Assembly: GCF_050947875.1 (NCBI RefSeq) | Contig: NC_134573.1 | Location: forward strand, 71,301,315-71,365,314 | Source: Dermacentor variabilis | Taxonomy: Eukaryota > Arthropoda > Arachnida > Ixodida > Ixodidae | Length of the DNA: 64,000 nucleotides | Direction: 5' to 3' | Part shown: one piece after another, positions 43,526-53,779 of the stretch | Position numbering within the stretch: the first letter of the stretch is position 1 | How the letters are laid out: each line of letters opens with the position of its first letter | Translations under genes and position numbers: made by a program | The notes under the pieces: generated by a model | What the model was told of the DNA's origin: nothing | Seen by the model: only the letters and a program-made list of their open reading frames with translations | Database searches by the model: none

Positions 43526-43527
<2 letters not shown>
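42788..43527 (+). repeat. Repeat family R, about three monomers in tandem
   Basis: Monomers of roughly 240-290 bases share GTAGCGGTACAAGG, a purine-rich block, TGATTAATAAAG-type, then TTTGTCACCGTCCCGTTTCA and a short (ATC)n or (AAT)n run. The TCACC blocks fall at 42961, 43251 and 43489. Each monomer ends like a retroposon tail, so a SINE-like origin is possible. Confidence 0.65.
42889..42925. repeat. (AT)n microsatellite
   Basis: About 18 AT units inside the first family R monomer. Confidence 0.95.

Positions 43528-43621
<94 letters not shown>
43525..43621. repeat. (AAT)n microsatellite
   Basis: About 32 AAT units forming the tail of the third family R monomer. Translation gives poly-Asn or poly-Tyr artefacts. 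Confidence 0.95.
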
Positions 43622-43756
43622 CAACAACAACACAACAACAACGTATCGGTACACAAGTTAAGGGATGTGACATGTGGGCCACGTAGTCTGGATCCTGTGT
43701 TTACTCTTCGGCGCACGGTATGGCGCCTCTTCTAAAGGTACGAACCGCTGCCGATG

Positions 43757-44105
43757 GTGGAGGTGGTAAACTTTATTGAAAAGGGGAAGGGGAAAGGGGG
43801 AGGTGGCTGAGGCATCGGGCTCAAGTAAGGCCCTGGGCCTGCTTGGCGTTCTCCGCCCAGTCCACCAGTTCAATCTGTCGGTCGACGTCCCTGGAACTGA
43901 GCCAGGCTGTCCAGTCAGTTTCGCTGCTGACGGGGGGATGAGAAAACGGGAGTGAGGTGCATTCCCACATTATGTGTGTGAGTGTCCCTCTTTGTGAACA
44001 GAGCCTACACAGGTCGCTTTCCTTGCCCCCTGTGATTTTGTTAATTTACTTTGGGTGTGGGTATGTGTTTGTCTGGAGTCGCCTAAATGCGACCGCTTGC
44101 GTTTT
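43757..44105 (-). mobile_element. RNase H LINE 3' end fragment
   Basis: The minus strand ends a LINE ORF2: CRLCSQRGTLTHIMWECTSL (zinc-like C-x2-C...H...C), then DWTAWLSSRDVDRQIELVDW and AENAKQAQGLT, and a stop. The 3' UTR is short and ends TTCAATAAAGTTTACCACC. 5'-truncated. Confidence 0.75.
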
Positions 44106-45160
44106 ATAGAGTTGCTTGGCTGGTGGTGGGAGCGCGCGACGCCTCAAGCGTTGCCGAAGAAGCGAATCGTAGAGCTACACGCGCGGCTGCAACCAGGCAA
44201 CATCGGGCTTAGCCGACCGCTGTGCAGAAAGCAGGGCAAGCCGCAGCTCACCTTTAACGCCGGGCGGACAGTTCAGATCGTTCTCGTGAAAACGACGCGA
44301 AGACCTTGTACTGCGTGGTGCGGAAAATGGCTAGCTCCTACGAAGCCGCTCCTCCAGCTTACGCTCTGACTGTGCTGCGTGTGCCGCTCAGACCTGTGGC
44401 TTTCTACAGCACAGATCTTTGGCGCCCGTTCCCGCGTTTCGCGTCGCCGTCGGCCTCGCCGTTGTACCTCGCCGTAACCAGCTGCGTAGCCGGGGTCAGC
44501 GCGCTGCTCCAGCTTGCGCACTCTGGCGCCCTCTCTTGCGCACGGCGCCAGCCTTTCTCTTCCTTAGTCCTCCAAAGCCGGATCACGAGTTCGCGCCTAT
44601 TCTCTCGCCCCCTTCCTCCGCGCAGCGCCGTTTCGGTGACTCGCCGCTACCGTCCACTCCGCCCTCGCCGTCCCTTCTCCCGCTGTCGCGGCACCGCCGC
44701 GGTGCCGGCGGCGGGCGTTCCTTGCCTCCTCGCACGTGATCCATGGCTCTCCGCTCTTCCGTCTCCGCGTCGCGTGGCTTACGGCTCTCAGCCGTGTCTC
44801 TCGCTTCCCCGTTTGCGGGGCGCATGACTCAGAGGCATTTGTCGCCTCTGGCAGTGCTTGCGCTTGGCTGTCATTCTACCGCCTCCACTCTTGCCCTACA
44901 CCTCCCTTTACCTGGCGCAGTCCCGCTGCGGTGACTCGAAAGACAGTTATAGCGTTTCGTCCCTTTACTTCTACTACTTCTACTTCCCACCCCAACCTTG
45001 TGCGGCAACATTAAGCCCTGTCTATGAGTGAATGACTGTGTGACCTCTCCTCAATACCATTGTTCTCCACCTGTTTCCTCATTCAACCTCAGAAGAAACA
45101 TTAAATAATAATTGCTAATCTCCCCCCCCCCCCCCACCTCTCCGTGGCGGTGGCCCACTA
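44106..45160. other. GC-rich stretch, no gene assigned
   Basis: About 1 kb rich in CpG with open frames on both strands up to 173 residues, none resembling a known protein. It ends in a run of 14 C (45122-45135). It could be an LTR or a CpG island; no TATA box, poly(A) signal pair or splice pattern decides between them. Confidence 0.35.
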
Positions 45161-45163
45161 TAA

Positions 45164-45801
45164 TGGCGTTTTTCACTGGTCGATCTGGAGCGGCCGCCGA
45201 AATCCTCGAGCGAGCGCTCGGGTTTCAGGAATCCGAATCGGCCAGTGGAGCGCAAAAACGCTCCGCGGCGGATCACACAGGAAGTCTGCGTACACGTCGC
45301 ACGAACCGGTTCTGAAAACCATGCCCTACTTCCGTTCTGTACGTTTCCACGGCAACCAAACTCGCCGTCCCCCGTGTGTAATTTGACCGTGGCAGTCGCA
45401 TAGCCCGTCATTTCCATGTCGCGCCAGCAAGGATTGTGCATGGACAACGTGCATAGAAGTCTTCGTACAGCACCTGCGTCACTTCGTAATCGCTGTCGTC
45501 CGCGCTCTCATCGCTAAACGCGAGCGCTGCAGCAGCACCGAACGCAGCCATCTTGCGAACCAACACAATGTTGTGCGCACCAACCGGGTACCGATTTCTC
45601 TTGAAGCCGGAAGTGACGCGAACTATTTCCGCCCGAATCCGCGCCTCGGCGGCGGAGCAAGTCAGAGCGATCCGGCGCGGAGCGAGTTGATCCGAAACGA
45701 CCAGTGGAACGCGCGAACCCGCTCCAGATCGACCAGTGAAATTCGGATTCGTTGCCACGGAGCAAGAAATGCTGCTCCGAATCGACCAGTGAAAAACGCC
45801 A
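45164..45801. mobile_element. Harbinger-like TIR element (638 bp)
   Basis: Target duplication TAA at 45161-45163 and 45802-45804. Termini TGGCGTTTTTCACTGGTCGA are perfectly inverted over 20 bases. Sub-terminal repeats of CCAGTGGA/GACCAGTG are present. A 3-bp TAA duplication fits PIF/Harbinger. On the minus strand inside it is MAAFGAAAALAFSDESADDS followed by YEVTQVLYEDFYARCP, which resembles the start of tick Harbinger nuclease ORFs (inference). No nuclease domain remains. Confidence 0.65.
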
Positions 45802-45804
45802 TAA

Positions 45805-46620
45805 GATGACGCGATGGCGCGTCGTCGGAGCGCCGGCTCGATAGTGGCGGATCGCGGTGTGTGCTGCCCAATCCGAAACGCAGAACCACCTCCGTTCGGT
45901 GCTGCGTGTTCTGTATGCGGTTGCATGTTATTGAAATAAGGCAGCAGCTGCACTCAAAGGTCGCATTACCAGGAAGCGTAATCGTTGGCCAATTTTTTTA
46001 ACGACACGCTCTTTTGCACATTTATGCACAAAAGTAAATGGAACGCCCATGTATTTGGTCCGACACTCAGGGAAATTATACTTCGAAATTGGTACCATTC
46101 CCGAGATTCATTTCAATTGCATACGTCTTGGAAACTAGCTTGATACAATTCATAAATTGAAATGTGTAATGTAAATAATTCAGAAGTTAATTTATGAATT
46201 TTTATTGATTAATTGAATATGCTATTCGATTTCTCATGCTAGTAACGTCCGCCTCTTCGAATAATCCAGCTCAAGGACAATAATTATGCTATCTGCCTCA
46301 GGTGATTTTTGAAATCTCGGGAAACTTAAAAATGATCACGCCGTACATAGGAGACTTGCGGATTAACATTGCATAAAGGATGCTAAAAATGCGTCAGTGA
46401 AAGTTATCTTTCTCTTTGACAGGTAGGAATAGGAATCACGCATAACGGACAACTACATTCCAGTATTGTCAAAACCTTTTTGAAGCTTGTCGCCGAAGTG
46501 CGACAAAAATGTCGGTAAAATTCTCGCTAAGACTGTTAAGTACATTTTCAATAATGTAGGCGTTTCGGAAGACTATATAATGTAGGATAACGTGAAGTAA
46601 ATCACTTACCTAGACGTTTT
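45805..46620. other. Unassigned stretch
   Basis: AT-rich from about 45960; no gene or repeat recognised. Confidence 0.4.
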
Positions 46621-46624
46621 CTGT

Positions 46625-47760
46625 TTGTCTAATGTCCGTTGCTTGAATTAATCAGACATACCATACATGTTTTTCATTACATCAATATTTATACACCTCC
46701 CTAATTTTCTTTCTTCTTCCCCGAGACTTCTCTATCTACATCGCACCGGTATCTATGCAAATGCTACATGGCGTGCCACCTGGTGTAATATTATGCAACT
46801 GCTATGCAAAGGGCGCACTTATAGACGCTACGTGGCGCGCATCTCACATCGCAAAGCAACTGGCACGATACGATGCTAATAATGATTATTTTCATTATTA
46901 TTATTATTGTTATGCCCTTTTAAACGCGGCAGTGACATGGTCACCTAGCCAGCTTGTTTTAATCAGGTATACAATGCATATTTCTTTCTAGCATTCTAGC
47001 ATACATCTCCTTAATCTTCTTTTCTTCCTCGAACCTTCTTTAAAGGGACACTAAAGACAAGAATGATTTTTTTCTGCATCAGTAAATTACCTTTCTATGA
47101 CATCAAAAACACCACTCTTACCACGATAAGACGCTTGGTAAGCCAGAAAAAGCGCAAGAACGAAATACGGGTGGCGACGCCTCCTTGATGTTCCCACACC
47201 TGGTCGCTATGACGTCATGGATTTTGACGGCATCATATAGGGCCTACTTAATTATGTAGCGGTACAGATCGACTACATGGTGTTCTAAAGGAACTAAATA
47301 TTAAACATGGCAAGTTTCGGGAAGCTTTACTCAGCCAACGCGGCCCAAATGCGAAAACATACTTTGGAATCCCTGACGTCACACTAACGTACCGGCGTCG
47401 GGGTTTCGGCGCGAAATTCAAATACTGATACTTCGGTCCTCATTGTCTCATCTAATAATCAAACTATTATTTTGAAATGACTGCCTGCAGGGTTCTCAAA
47501 CAATGCTTTATTAGGCTCAACTGATTTATTGTTTCGCTTTAGTGTCGCTTTAACTGCCCTGTACCTCTGCATCTGCTACATGGCGTTCTACATGGCGCAA
47601 CTGCAATGCGAAATTTTCACGTATCGACACTACGCGGCGAGCATGTCACATCGCCTGTCTCGTCGCGGCCTAGTACTCGTTCATAGGGTATTTTTACCGC
47701 TGCATGCAAGCAGGTTCCTGCACGTAAATCATTCATTGTAATAAATACCACGCAAAAAGA
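46625..47760 (-). repeat. Repeat family R array, split by a MITE
   Basis: Antisense monomers run 46625-47039 and resume at 47554-47760. Blocks match the plus-strand copies when reversed (GATGCTAATAATGATTATTT, GCAGTGACATGGTCACCTAG, TACATGGCGCAACTGCAATG). The MITE at 47044-47549 sits between them at a TTAA. Confidence 0.6.
47044..47549. mobile_element. TTAA-flanked MITE, family 2, copy 2 (506 bp)
   Basis: TTAA at 47040-47043 and 47550-47553. Termini AGGGACACTAAAGACAAG and, inverted, AGCGACACTAAAGCGAAA. The best copy of the family; others lie at 7270-7778 and 63129-~63560. No coding capacity. The TTAAAGGGACAC end is of the same type as the THAP elements. Confidence 0.8.
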
Positions 47761-48299
47761 AGCGCTGACGTCTTCAAAAAAAAAAAAAAAAATCTGAAAT
47801 CCTCCAAAGATTTCATCGCACCGCCACCTGCCGAGCCCTTCTTCGTTTTTCTTTCATCGAGCGGGAGATTAAGCACGTCAACAAAAAGAAACTTGGAGGC
47901 TGCGGGCCACAGTCGCACATCATCTGGCTCTGGCGCATGTGAAACCTATCCGGACGTGCGTGCCCTTTTTATCCGCGAAGAAATTGACGTCACTGTGCGG
48001 CGTAGAGTTGCAGATCAAAACAAACGTCGCAGGCGACAGTCACGCCAGGCGCGTTAATGGTGAATCATATGACGTCAGTCACCGAGGGGATGCGTTGCAA
48101 AGACAGCTGCTCGGCGACCGAAAGCGTTACCTGCCTTCTGAGATTCGAGGTCAGTAGCACGCTGGAATGCGAGTATAAGTGTCTATAAATATTTGCCACG
48201 TTGACGGTAGGTATGTTTAGGCGACCCTCCTTATCATTTGTCACATTTGCGGTCCACGAAAGTGCGCCCCTTGGAGCTGCTGTTCTACAGTCCTTACAC
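47761..48299. other. Unassigned stretch upstream of the RMC1 relic
   Basis: Contains a 31-codon open frame from ATG 48058 ending at a good donor (GAG|GTCAGT, 48151), but its product matches nothing known and its phase does not join the relic downstream. Treated as chance. Confidence 0.35.
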
Positions 48300-49000
48300 T
48301 CTCGGCAGTCCAAACGCTTGATATAAGCAGTAGCTTTGCTGTGTATGTTGTGGACAGCTTAGTCATTGTGCACCATCAAGCATCGAAAAAGTCAAAGCTG
48401 TCTGACTTAAAGTTGCCTAGATACAGTGACCATCTGGTGACTTGTCACAGGACATTAGTTCCCCCATCAACGATTCGCCCTCTAAAGCTGATAGTTAGGT
48501 TGCCACCAAACTACCCTTTAGAAAAAGTCAGCTACGAGCTGTACTCACCGAATCGGGTGATCTTCCAACGAAACATTACCATTCATGCAGATAATGGCTG
48601 CTTCTGGTATGTCATGTCGGGACTAGAACCTTTGCTAGCTTATTTTGTTGACAAGCACCAGCCGGTCGACTTCCTTCCGCAGTGCTGCAATTCTAAAGAT
48701 GTTCTTCTCGGCGTGTGTCGTCGGATTCTGGAGGAAGACGCCCAGCTGCCCTTCCACCAGATCACATATGTGTTGGACAAGCTCGCCACCAAGGAAAACT
48801 GCGTGGACCCTTCCGACATGTACGCCCACGTCTTTTCGAGATTTGCCCATGAATCTGAAGGCAGGTTTCACTTTGTTGTTTCCAGCTTTGTTGATCGAGT
48901 TCATCAGATCGTTGGTGCAGCATCAGCTGACAGTTCCCTATTGCCATAATGAGCTCATCATCAATGTCCTTGTATCAATGGTGCACGTGAACTGCGCCTC
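48300..49000 (+). pseudogene. RMC1: RMC1 (regulator of MON1-CCZ1) fragment, probable retrocopy
   Basis: RMC1 (C18orf8/Mic1) is a subunit of the MON1-CCZ1 complex, the Rab7 exchange factor on late endosomes. The frame from ~48311 reads FAVYVVDSLVIVHHQASK, matching human FALNVVDNLVVVHHQ; then STIRPLKL, YELYSPNRVIFQRNITI, CFWYVMSGLEPL, PVDFLPQC, VLLGVCRRILEED and DPSDMYAHVFSRFA, all in RMC1 order (about residues 245-470 of ~657). Near 48895 the frame shifts: the next frame gives LIEFIRSLVQHQLTV and HNELIINVLV, matching MEYIRSLNQFQIAV and HELVIKTLV. No intron interrupts ~690 bases that I expect to span several exons. Both protein ends are missing. The family match is from memory. Confidence 0.72.
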
Positions 49001-50530
49001 CGTAGTTTGCAGTGCTGTGAAGTCACTCACAGTGACACTTGATTTTGAGAATTATTCAACGCAACAGCGGTTATTTGTGTGATCGGTTGCTTCAATAGAC
49101 GAAGTAAAGTTTAGAGAAATAATAAAACCTACAAACCGAATATTTTTGTATCTTTGCTTTACTTCGTACAGTCGCAAGAGAGGTGTACTTCCGTTTTGTC
49201 TGCTTGTTCCCATGTCGTGCAGTCGCGCGCGCAGAGAAAGAAACCATGTCATTTTTTACCCTGTTCCAGCGCGCGATCATGCTCTGCCATCCGCTTGCGT
49301 CTGCCTCAGTGTTCGTGTAGCACTGACTTATACCGCTAGTCAGGTGATCTCGTGTGCAGCGCGCAAAATCGTGCGCTGCGCGAAACGAGACAAGCGCAAC
49401 AGCTCGCGCGTGTGACCGCCAGCGGAAGTGCGCCGCGTAGCAGAAAAAGGGACAAAAAAAAAGAAAGAGAAAAAAGAAGGCGTAGCCTGTGACGGATGCG
49501 TCATGCGATCCTCCAAGAAGGTTTTAAAAAGTTTCAGAAAGTGTACCTAAAGCCCCTCCATGCGCGTTTCCGCCGACCAGGTTAAGTACCGCCAACCTAC
49601 CCTCCTCCTACCACGCTGCTCTCCCACTCACCCCTTAGCTTCCGGCGTCAAGCGGAACTTACGTAGCTGCAGCTTCCTGTTTCGAGTGGAAGTGACGCTA
49701 TGTTTTTTAGCGTTGTTTACTTTCGCGTCGATGGAGAGGCTTTTATTGCACTAGCTGTGGTTTAAACTGTGAATGCGATTCCATCCAAGAACCACCACCT
49801 ATTGTAATCAGCGATCTGGTCGTGTTCGCTGCTTCACGTTAACCTGCGACTGGTTGTGCCACGAGAAACAACGTACAGTGGAATGTAGTGCCTGGGCGCT
49901 TGGAGACCACTGCCGTTTTTTGTGCATTTGGAAAACAGCGACCGCGGACTACTACTTCAGCGGAGTACAACAGCTTTGCGTTCTTTGCATTCTTTACAAC
50001 CCTTTGCATTCTTCTTATGGTGACTGCTACAGCTCTGCTAAGCACGCGCTGGCGTCTCACCATCGTTTAACAGCAGTCAAAGCGGAAATTCCCGCAGCTC
50101 AACTCCAGGAAGCGGAAACGCCGGAACCGAAAATTTTGAAACCGGAAATGCCGGAACCGGATTTGGTGTGAGGGGAAAAGGCGGCGCACTAAAAAGGTTG
50201 TCGCTACTTAAGAAAGCGGCGGTGACGCGTGGATGGAGGGGTTTTAGGTGTACCAAGAAGGCTTTAAAGGAAAGTGCTGTACCGGGTTACAACTACATGA
50301 TGCAAAAAGTCAATGAAAACACGTTGGCCTCAATGGAGAAACGAGACTCTCAGTTCCTGTTACTATTCTCCCTCATTCTTACGCCGAATGTTTAATGCAC
50401 TGCACGACCCCGGCCTACCCGAAAGCTCGGGCCGGGAACCCGCCTGTTCGCCTAGGTCGGGCCTTCGATCACACTCGGGTGCTCTGAATAGATCCAAAAT
50501 CAAGAAAGGGGCTGACAGATGGAATAGCAC
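49001..50530. other. Unassigned stretch
   Basis: No gene recognised. It contains GC-rich parts and GGAACCGGAA/GCCGGAACCGG-type short repeats near 50.1 kb and a GGCCTACCCGAAAGCTCGGG block near 50.41 kb, which recur in diverged form near 54.07 kb. Confidence 0.35.
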
Positions 50531-50536
50531 ACTGTG

Positions 50537-50935
50537 GTATAAAGTTTATAAACGGGATACAGGGATAAGGTGCCTCAAAAAGACTGGCCAACGTTTCGAT
50601 AGGATGACCTATCTTCGTCAAAGGCGGCCTCGTCATCCACGGCACGTTAGTTTTATAGGGTTAGTGCAGTGACGTCACGTGCACTTGTTGTCGGGGGCGG
50701 TCGGTTATAACGGGAGAGTCCTTTATAAAGGACTCTCGGTTGGTTATAAAGGGAGAGTCTCCCTTTATAACCAACGGCCACCGACGACAACCGCACGTGA
50801 CGTCACTGCACTAACCCTATAAAACTAACATGCCGAGCATGACGAGGCCGCCTTTGATGAAGATAGGTCATCCTGTCGAAACGTTGGCCAGCCTTTCAGA
50901 GGCACCTTATCGCTCTTTACATATTTTATACCATC
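50537..50935. repeat. Large imperfect palindrome with hammerhead-like cores
   Basis: Arms of about 200 bases. The centre is TTGGTTATAAAGGGAGA (50740-50756), one base, then its exact complement (50758-50774); the left arm has an extra 24-bp perfect palindrome at 50714-50737. Both arms, read 5' to 3' toward their outer ends, contain TTGAYGA, a six-pair stem (GATAGG...CCTRTC with TCAT loop), then GAAAC: right arm 50854-50882, left arm on the minus strand ~50615-50587. This resembles Penelope-like element hammerhead cores, but the first core base is T rather than C and one extra A precedes the stem. Confidence 0.7.
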
Positions 50936-50939
50936 GAAT

Positions 50940-51640
50940 AGATCCAAGACATTCTGTGGGAAGCTCAAATGACAAGGTAAAAAAAAAAAAAAAAACTGGC
51001 GCTCTCTTACCTAAGCAAAAAAAAAAAAGAAATAAAGCAAATGATTCTAATTTTTGTTTCTAGGTCAGTTTTTTTTTCGTAAAAAAAGAATAATTATTTT
51101 TCTATAAGGAGACTGTTCTCGCAAAACAAACAAAAACACATTATGCTGCAACATGTCTTGATACACAATGAGTGTCACCGCTTTTAATATTGCACTATTT
51201 TAACGCTCTCGATGTGATTACTTTTTTGAAACAGCGTAATTTACCGCTTTTCACTCACTGCACCACTTTGACGATTGCTTTATAGTTGCTTCAGTGCAAC
51301 ATGGGTGGCTTTCACCTTAACCACATTCGCAATGTTCTTCGGGGGCGTTAAATTTATACACGAGAAGTGTTTTATCGTGGGCTCGATTGGCAGGAGTTGA
51401 CGTGGCAGTGCACTTTTCAGCGCCATTTTTTTCGTGCCCAAAATTAGTGAGTTTTAACTATCATCTGCTTTCGCACCTAATAAAAATTTACATTTTTTTG
51501 TTTCTGTAAGCATTATCTTACGCTTTCGTGCTGCCACCGTGGCCTTGCGTGGAGTGTTAAAAGGAGTCATAGCATCGATGTGGGCGGAGTCCCTGTAGCT
51601 ACCAAAGCGTCGAAGCCGAGTCATGCCAAGTTATACCCCT
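50940..51640. other. A/T-run-rich stretch
   Basis: Several A8-A15 and T7-T8 runs at 50983-51095. A minus-strand trace of the MGRP/TPEEH ORF type lies near 51.33 kb. No gene recognised. Confidence 0.35.
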
Positions 51641-51960
51641 CGCGCAGAGTGGACGAAACCCGACCAGCTGCTGTTCAAACTTGCTCGGCGTGGTGCAAAG
51701 AGATAGATCGCGCCTTCAAGCTTCGCTCAGTCGGCTCTGACGGAGCCAGGGCAGTGTACTGGCTTGCACTGCCGGCACCAACGTCTCTCGCGCATAGCGT
51801 TACTGCTGACCAGCTCCGTGCTTATCACACCGTCTGAGCGGAAAGGGCATTAAACGTCACGCCTAATCCACAGTGCCGACAAACACCGACAGTTTTAAGG
51901 CCAAAGCTTTAGATGGCTTAGAAAGCCTTAGAGCCCCTCCTCCATTTTGTACGGAGGGGC
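51640..51960. repeat. Dispersed repeat shared with 59.8-60.1 kb
   Basis: CTCAGTCGGCTCTG, CTGCTGACCAGCTCCGTGC and GTCTGAGCGGAAAGGGCATT here correspond, in the same order and spacing range, to CTCAATCGGCTCTG, CTGCTGAACAGCTGCTCGC and GTCTGAGCGCAACGGACATT near 59.91-60.02 kb. It may be an LTR or SINE-like element; no coding sign. Confidence 0.45.
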
Positions 51961-52089
51961 TCGGTCCATCCTCGGCAGGTCAACTGTAGCGCTGCGACAC
52001 CCATTCGACTGGCGCTGGAGGCGATTTCATTACCAGTGGTGCCTTGTGCGGGACAATTCTAACTCTCCAATTTTTCAAATTAATAATTT

Positions 52090-52190
52090 AATCGCGATTA
52101 ATCGGTTGATCTGGCCAGAGTGAAAGCCGGTCTCCGGTCGAAACGTCAGTAGTGCCCTGTTATTTTTTTCTACGTGCTTCTATTCTTTGA
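52090..52190 (+). mobile_element. Possible Penelope-like or related element end
   Basis: GTGAAAGCCGGTCTCCGGTC followed by GAAACGTC has a short GC stem between TGA and GAAAC, the arrangement found at the ends of many Penelope-like elements. No RT/GIY-YIG coding is adjacent. Weak. Confidence 0.3.
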
Positions 52191-52227
52191 CCTGTTTCAC
52201 TGCCGGATCCTGTGGTTTAACGCTTCA

Positions 52228-52228
<1 letters not shown>

Positions 52229-52274
<46 letters not shown>
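52229..52274. repeat. (AT)n microsatellite
   Basis: About 22 uninterrupted AT units. Confidence 0.95.
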
Positions 52275-52277
<3 letters not shown>

Positions 52278-52279
52278 CG

Positions 52280-53070
52280 TGACTTATCGCCGTGTTCAAT
52301 AACATAACTTGAGTTGAAGCCCATGTCTATTTAGATCTGAGTGACGCGTGGCGTTAACGTGCCCAGGACGCTCATTGCGTTCCATCCGACGCGTTCACGA
52401 CAGGCGTATTTTAAATAAAGTCACGCATGGGCTTCAACTTAAGTTGCGTATTTGAGTACGGGGGTTAAAGCCTTGAACCTACGTATGTCTTTTAACAGTC
52501 TTCGCAGACTTGCCACGAACGTTCTACAACATGCCATGAACCAGGCAGAACCAGTGGCGATCTCCAGGAGACCGAAAAATGTAACGCGAGAAAAACAGGT
52601 AAAGAGAAAACAAGTCATAGGAAGCAAGAATGTGTTCGAATGCGAACGAATGTCAAAGTAATTTAATGAATGTCTCGCGAGCCCACAGGCTTTCGCCTTC
52701 GTCCTCTTTAGCGCACACTAAAGTCGGTCTCATCTCGTGCTCCATCGAGGTGGCGCACGCCGGAAACGGCGTTGCCCACGTTCCTGATCGACGCCCAGCA
52801 TAGCGCGCTGTCCCTGCTGGGCAGCAGCAGCAGTTGCCTCGCGCGCTGGGTCAGCCTCCGCGGATTGCGACACCGGGCGAGGAGCTCGAGCGCAGCGCCA
52901 AACTTTTCTGCCGCGAGAATGCCACGGCCACTTTTACAGCGACGGCTTTAAGAGCCCCGTTGCGCATTGAGCACAGGGACAACGGCGTTGAGGGTGAGCG
53001 AAAAACTCTCTGCCAATCACAGCGCGGCTCTTGATTCCTTGAACTCCACAGATGGCGCTCGTCTCCGCGC
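52280..53070. other. Unassigned stretch
   Basis: No gene recognised; CpG-rich between 52.7 and 53.05 kb. Confidence 0.35.
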
Positions 53071-53074
53071 ACCG

Positions 53075-53610
53075 CAGAAACCTGCCGTGAGTAACTACTT
53101 AAGAGGAAAGAACGAAATCAGGAAAGAAACAATTTATGATAACGCAAAGGGAAGCTCATTACTTTTCGAAGCGAGATCGGGATGCCTTAGAACACGCACC
53201 TATAAAGCGAAATACAAGAAGGAAGACGAAGCACGTGCTTGCTGCGGTAAAGCTAGGGAAACGACGGAGCATGCTTTATTAGAATGTGAAGACGTCTACC
53301 CAGCGGTCGATTTAGGCACCACTGGCCTCCTTGAAAGCCTTGGGTTCAGCAGGAGCAGAGGTAAAGCAAACATGTCCTTAATAGGTATTAGTAAGAGGCG
53401 ATTGTAGGATTGGTGGAAGAAAAGTAGGGAAACGACAAAAGACGGAGACGTACAAAAGCACAGTTCGCAATAGGGGATCAGAAAATTTGGGCGTGGTAGT
53501 TCATAGTGCTTTTTTTCATTGTTTAACCTAGGTAGGACATTAAGCAGTATAATAGCAAGAGCTTGGTGGCGCAACCCACCGCCCCGTTCCGAAGGGGACG
53601 CTCATATAGC
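53075..53610 (+). mobile_element. Non-LTR retrotransposon 3' end
   Basis: KPAVSNYLRGKNEIRKETIY, then SLLFEARSGCLRTRTYKAKY and ACCGKARETTEHALLECEDV (zinc-like C-C...H...C). This is the C-terminal end of the family whose RT is at 27.3-28.6 kb (shared KPA-SNYLRGR). The 3' UTR ends GCGCAACCCACCGCCCCGTT and leads into the ATCC tail. Confidence 0.75.
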
Positions 53611-53778
53611 ATCCATCCATCCATCCATCCATCCATCCATCCATCCATCCATCCATCCATCCATCCGTCCGTCCGTCCGTCCGTCCGTCCGTCCGTCCAT
53701 CCATCCATCCATCCATCCATCCATCCATCCGTCCGTCCGTCCGTCCGTCCGTCCATCCATCCATCCATCCATCCATCC
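53611..53778. repeat. (ATCC)n/(GTCC)n microsatellite, LINE tail
   Basis: About 42 tetranucleotide units in alternating blocks: ATCC, GTCC, ATCC, GTCC, ATCC. It begins exactly at the 3' end of the LINE. Confidence 0.95.
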
Positions 53779-53779
53779 G

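Noticed and set aside
42788..43527. CRISPR-like spaced repeats
   Set aside because: The repeats are ~290-bp diverged monomers with microsatellite tails in a eukaryotic genome, not short identical repeats with unique spacers.
43433..43735. Poly-Asn and poly-Tyr open frames
   Set aside because: Direct product of the (AAT)n microsatellite.
44306..44827. A 173-residue open frame in the GC-rich region as a host exon
   Set aside because: Both strands are open because of base composition; no known domain and no supporting splice pattern.
48058..48150. First exon of a gene reading into the RMC1 sequence
   Set aside because: The donor GAG|GTCAGT is good, but the phase does not fit any acceptor next to the RMC1 frame and the peptide is unlike RMC1.
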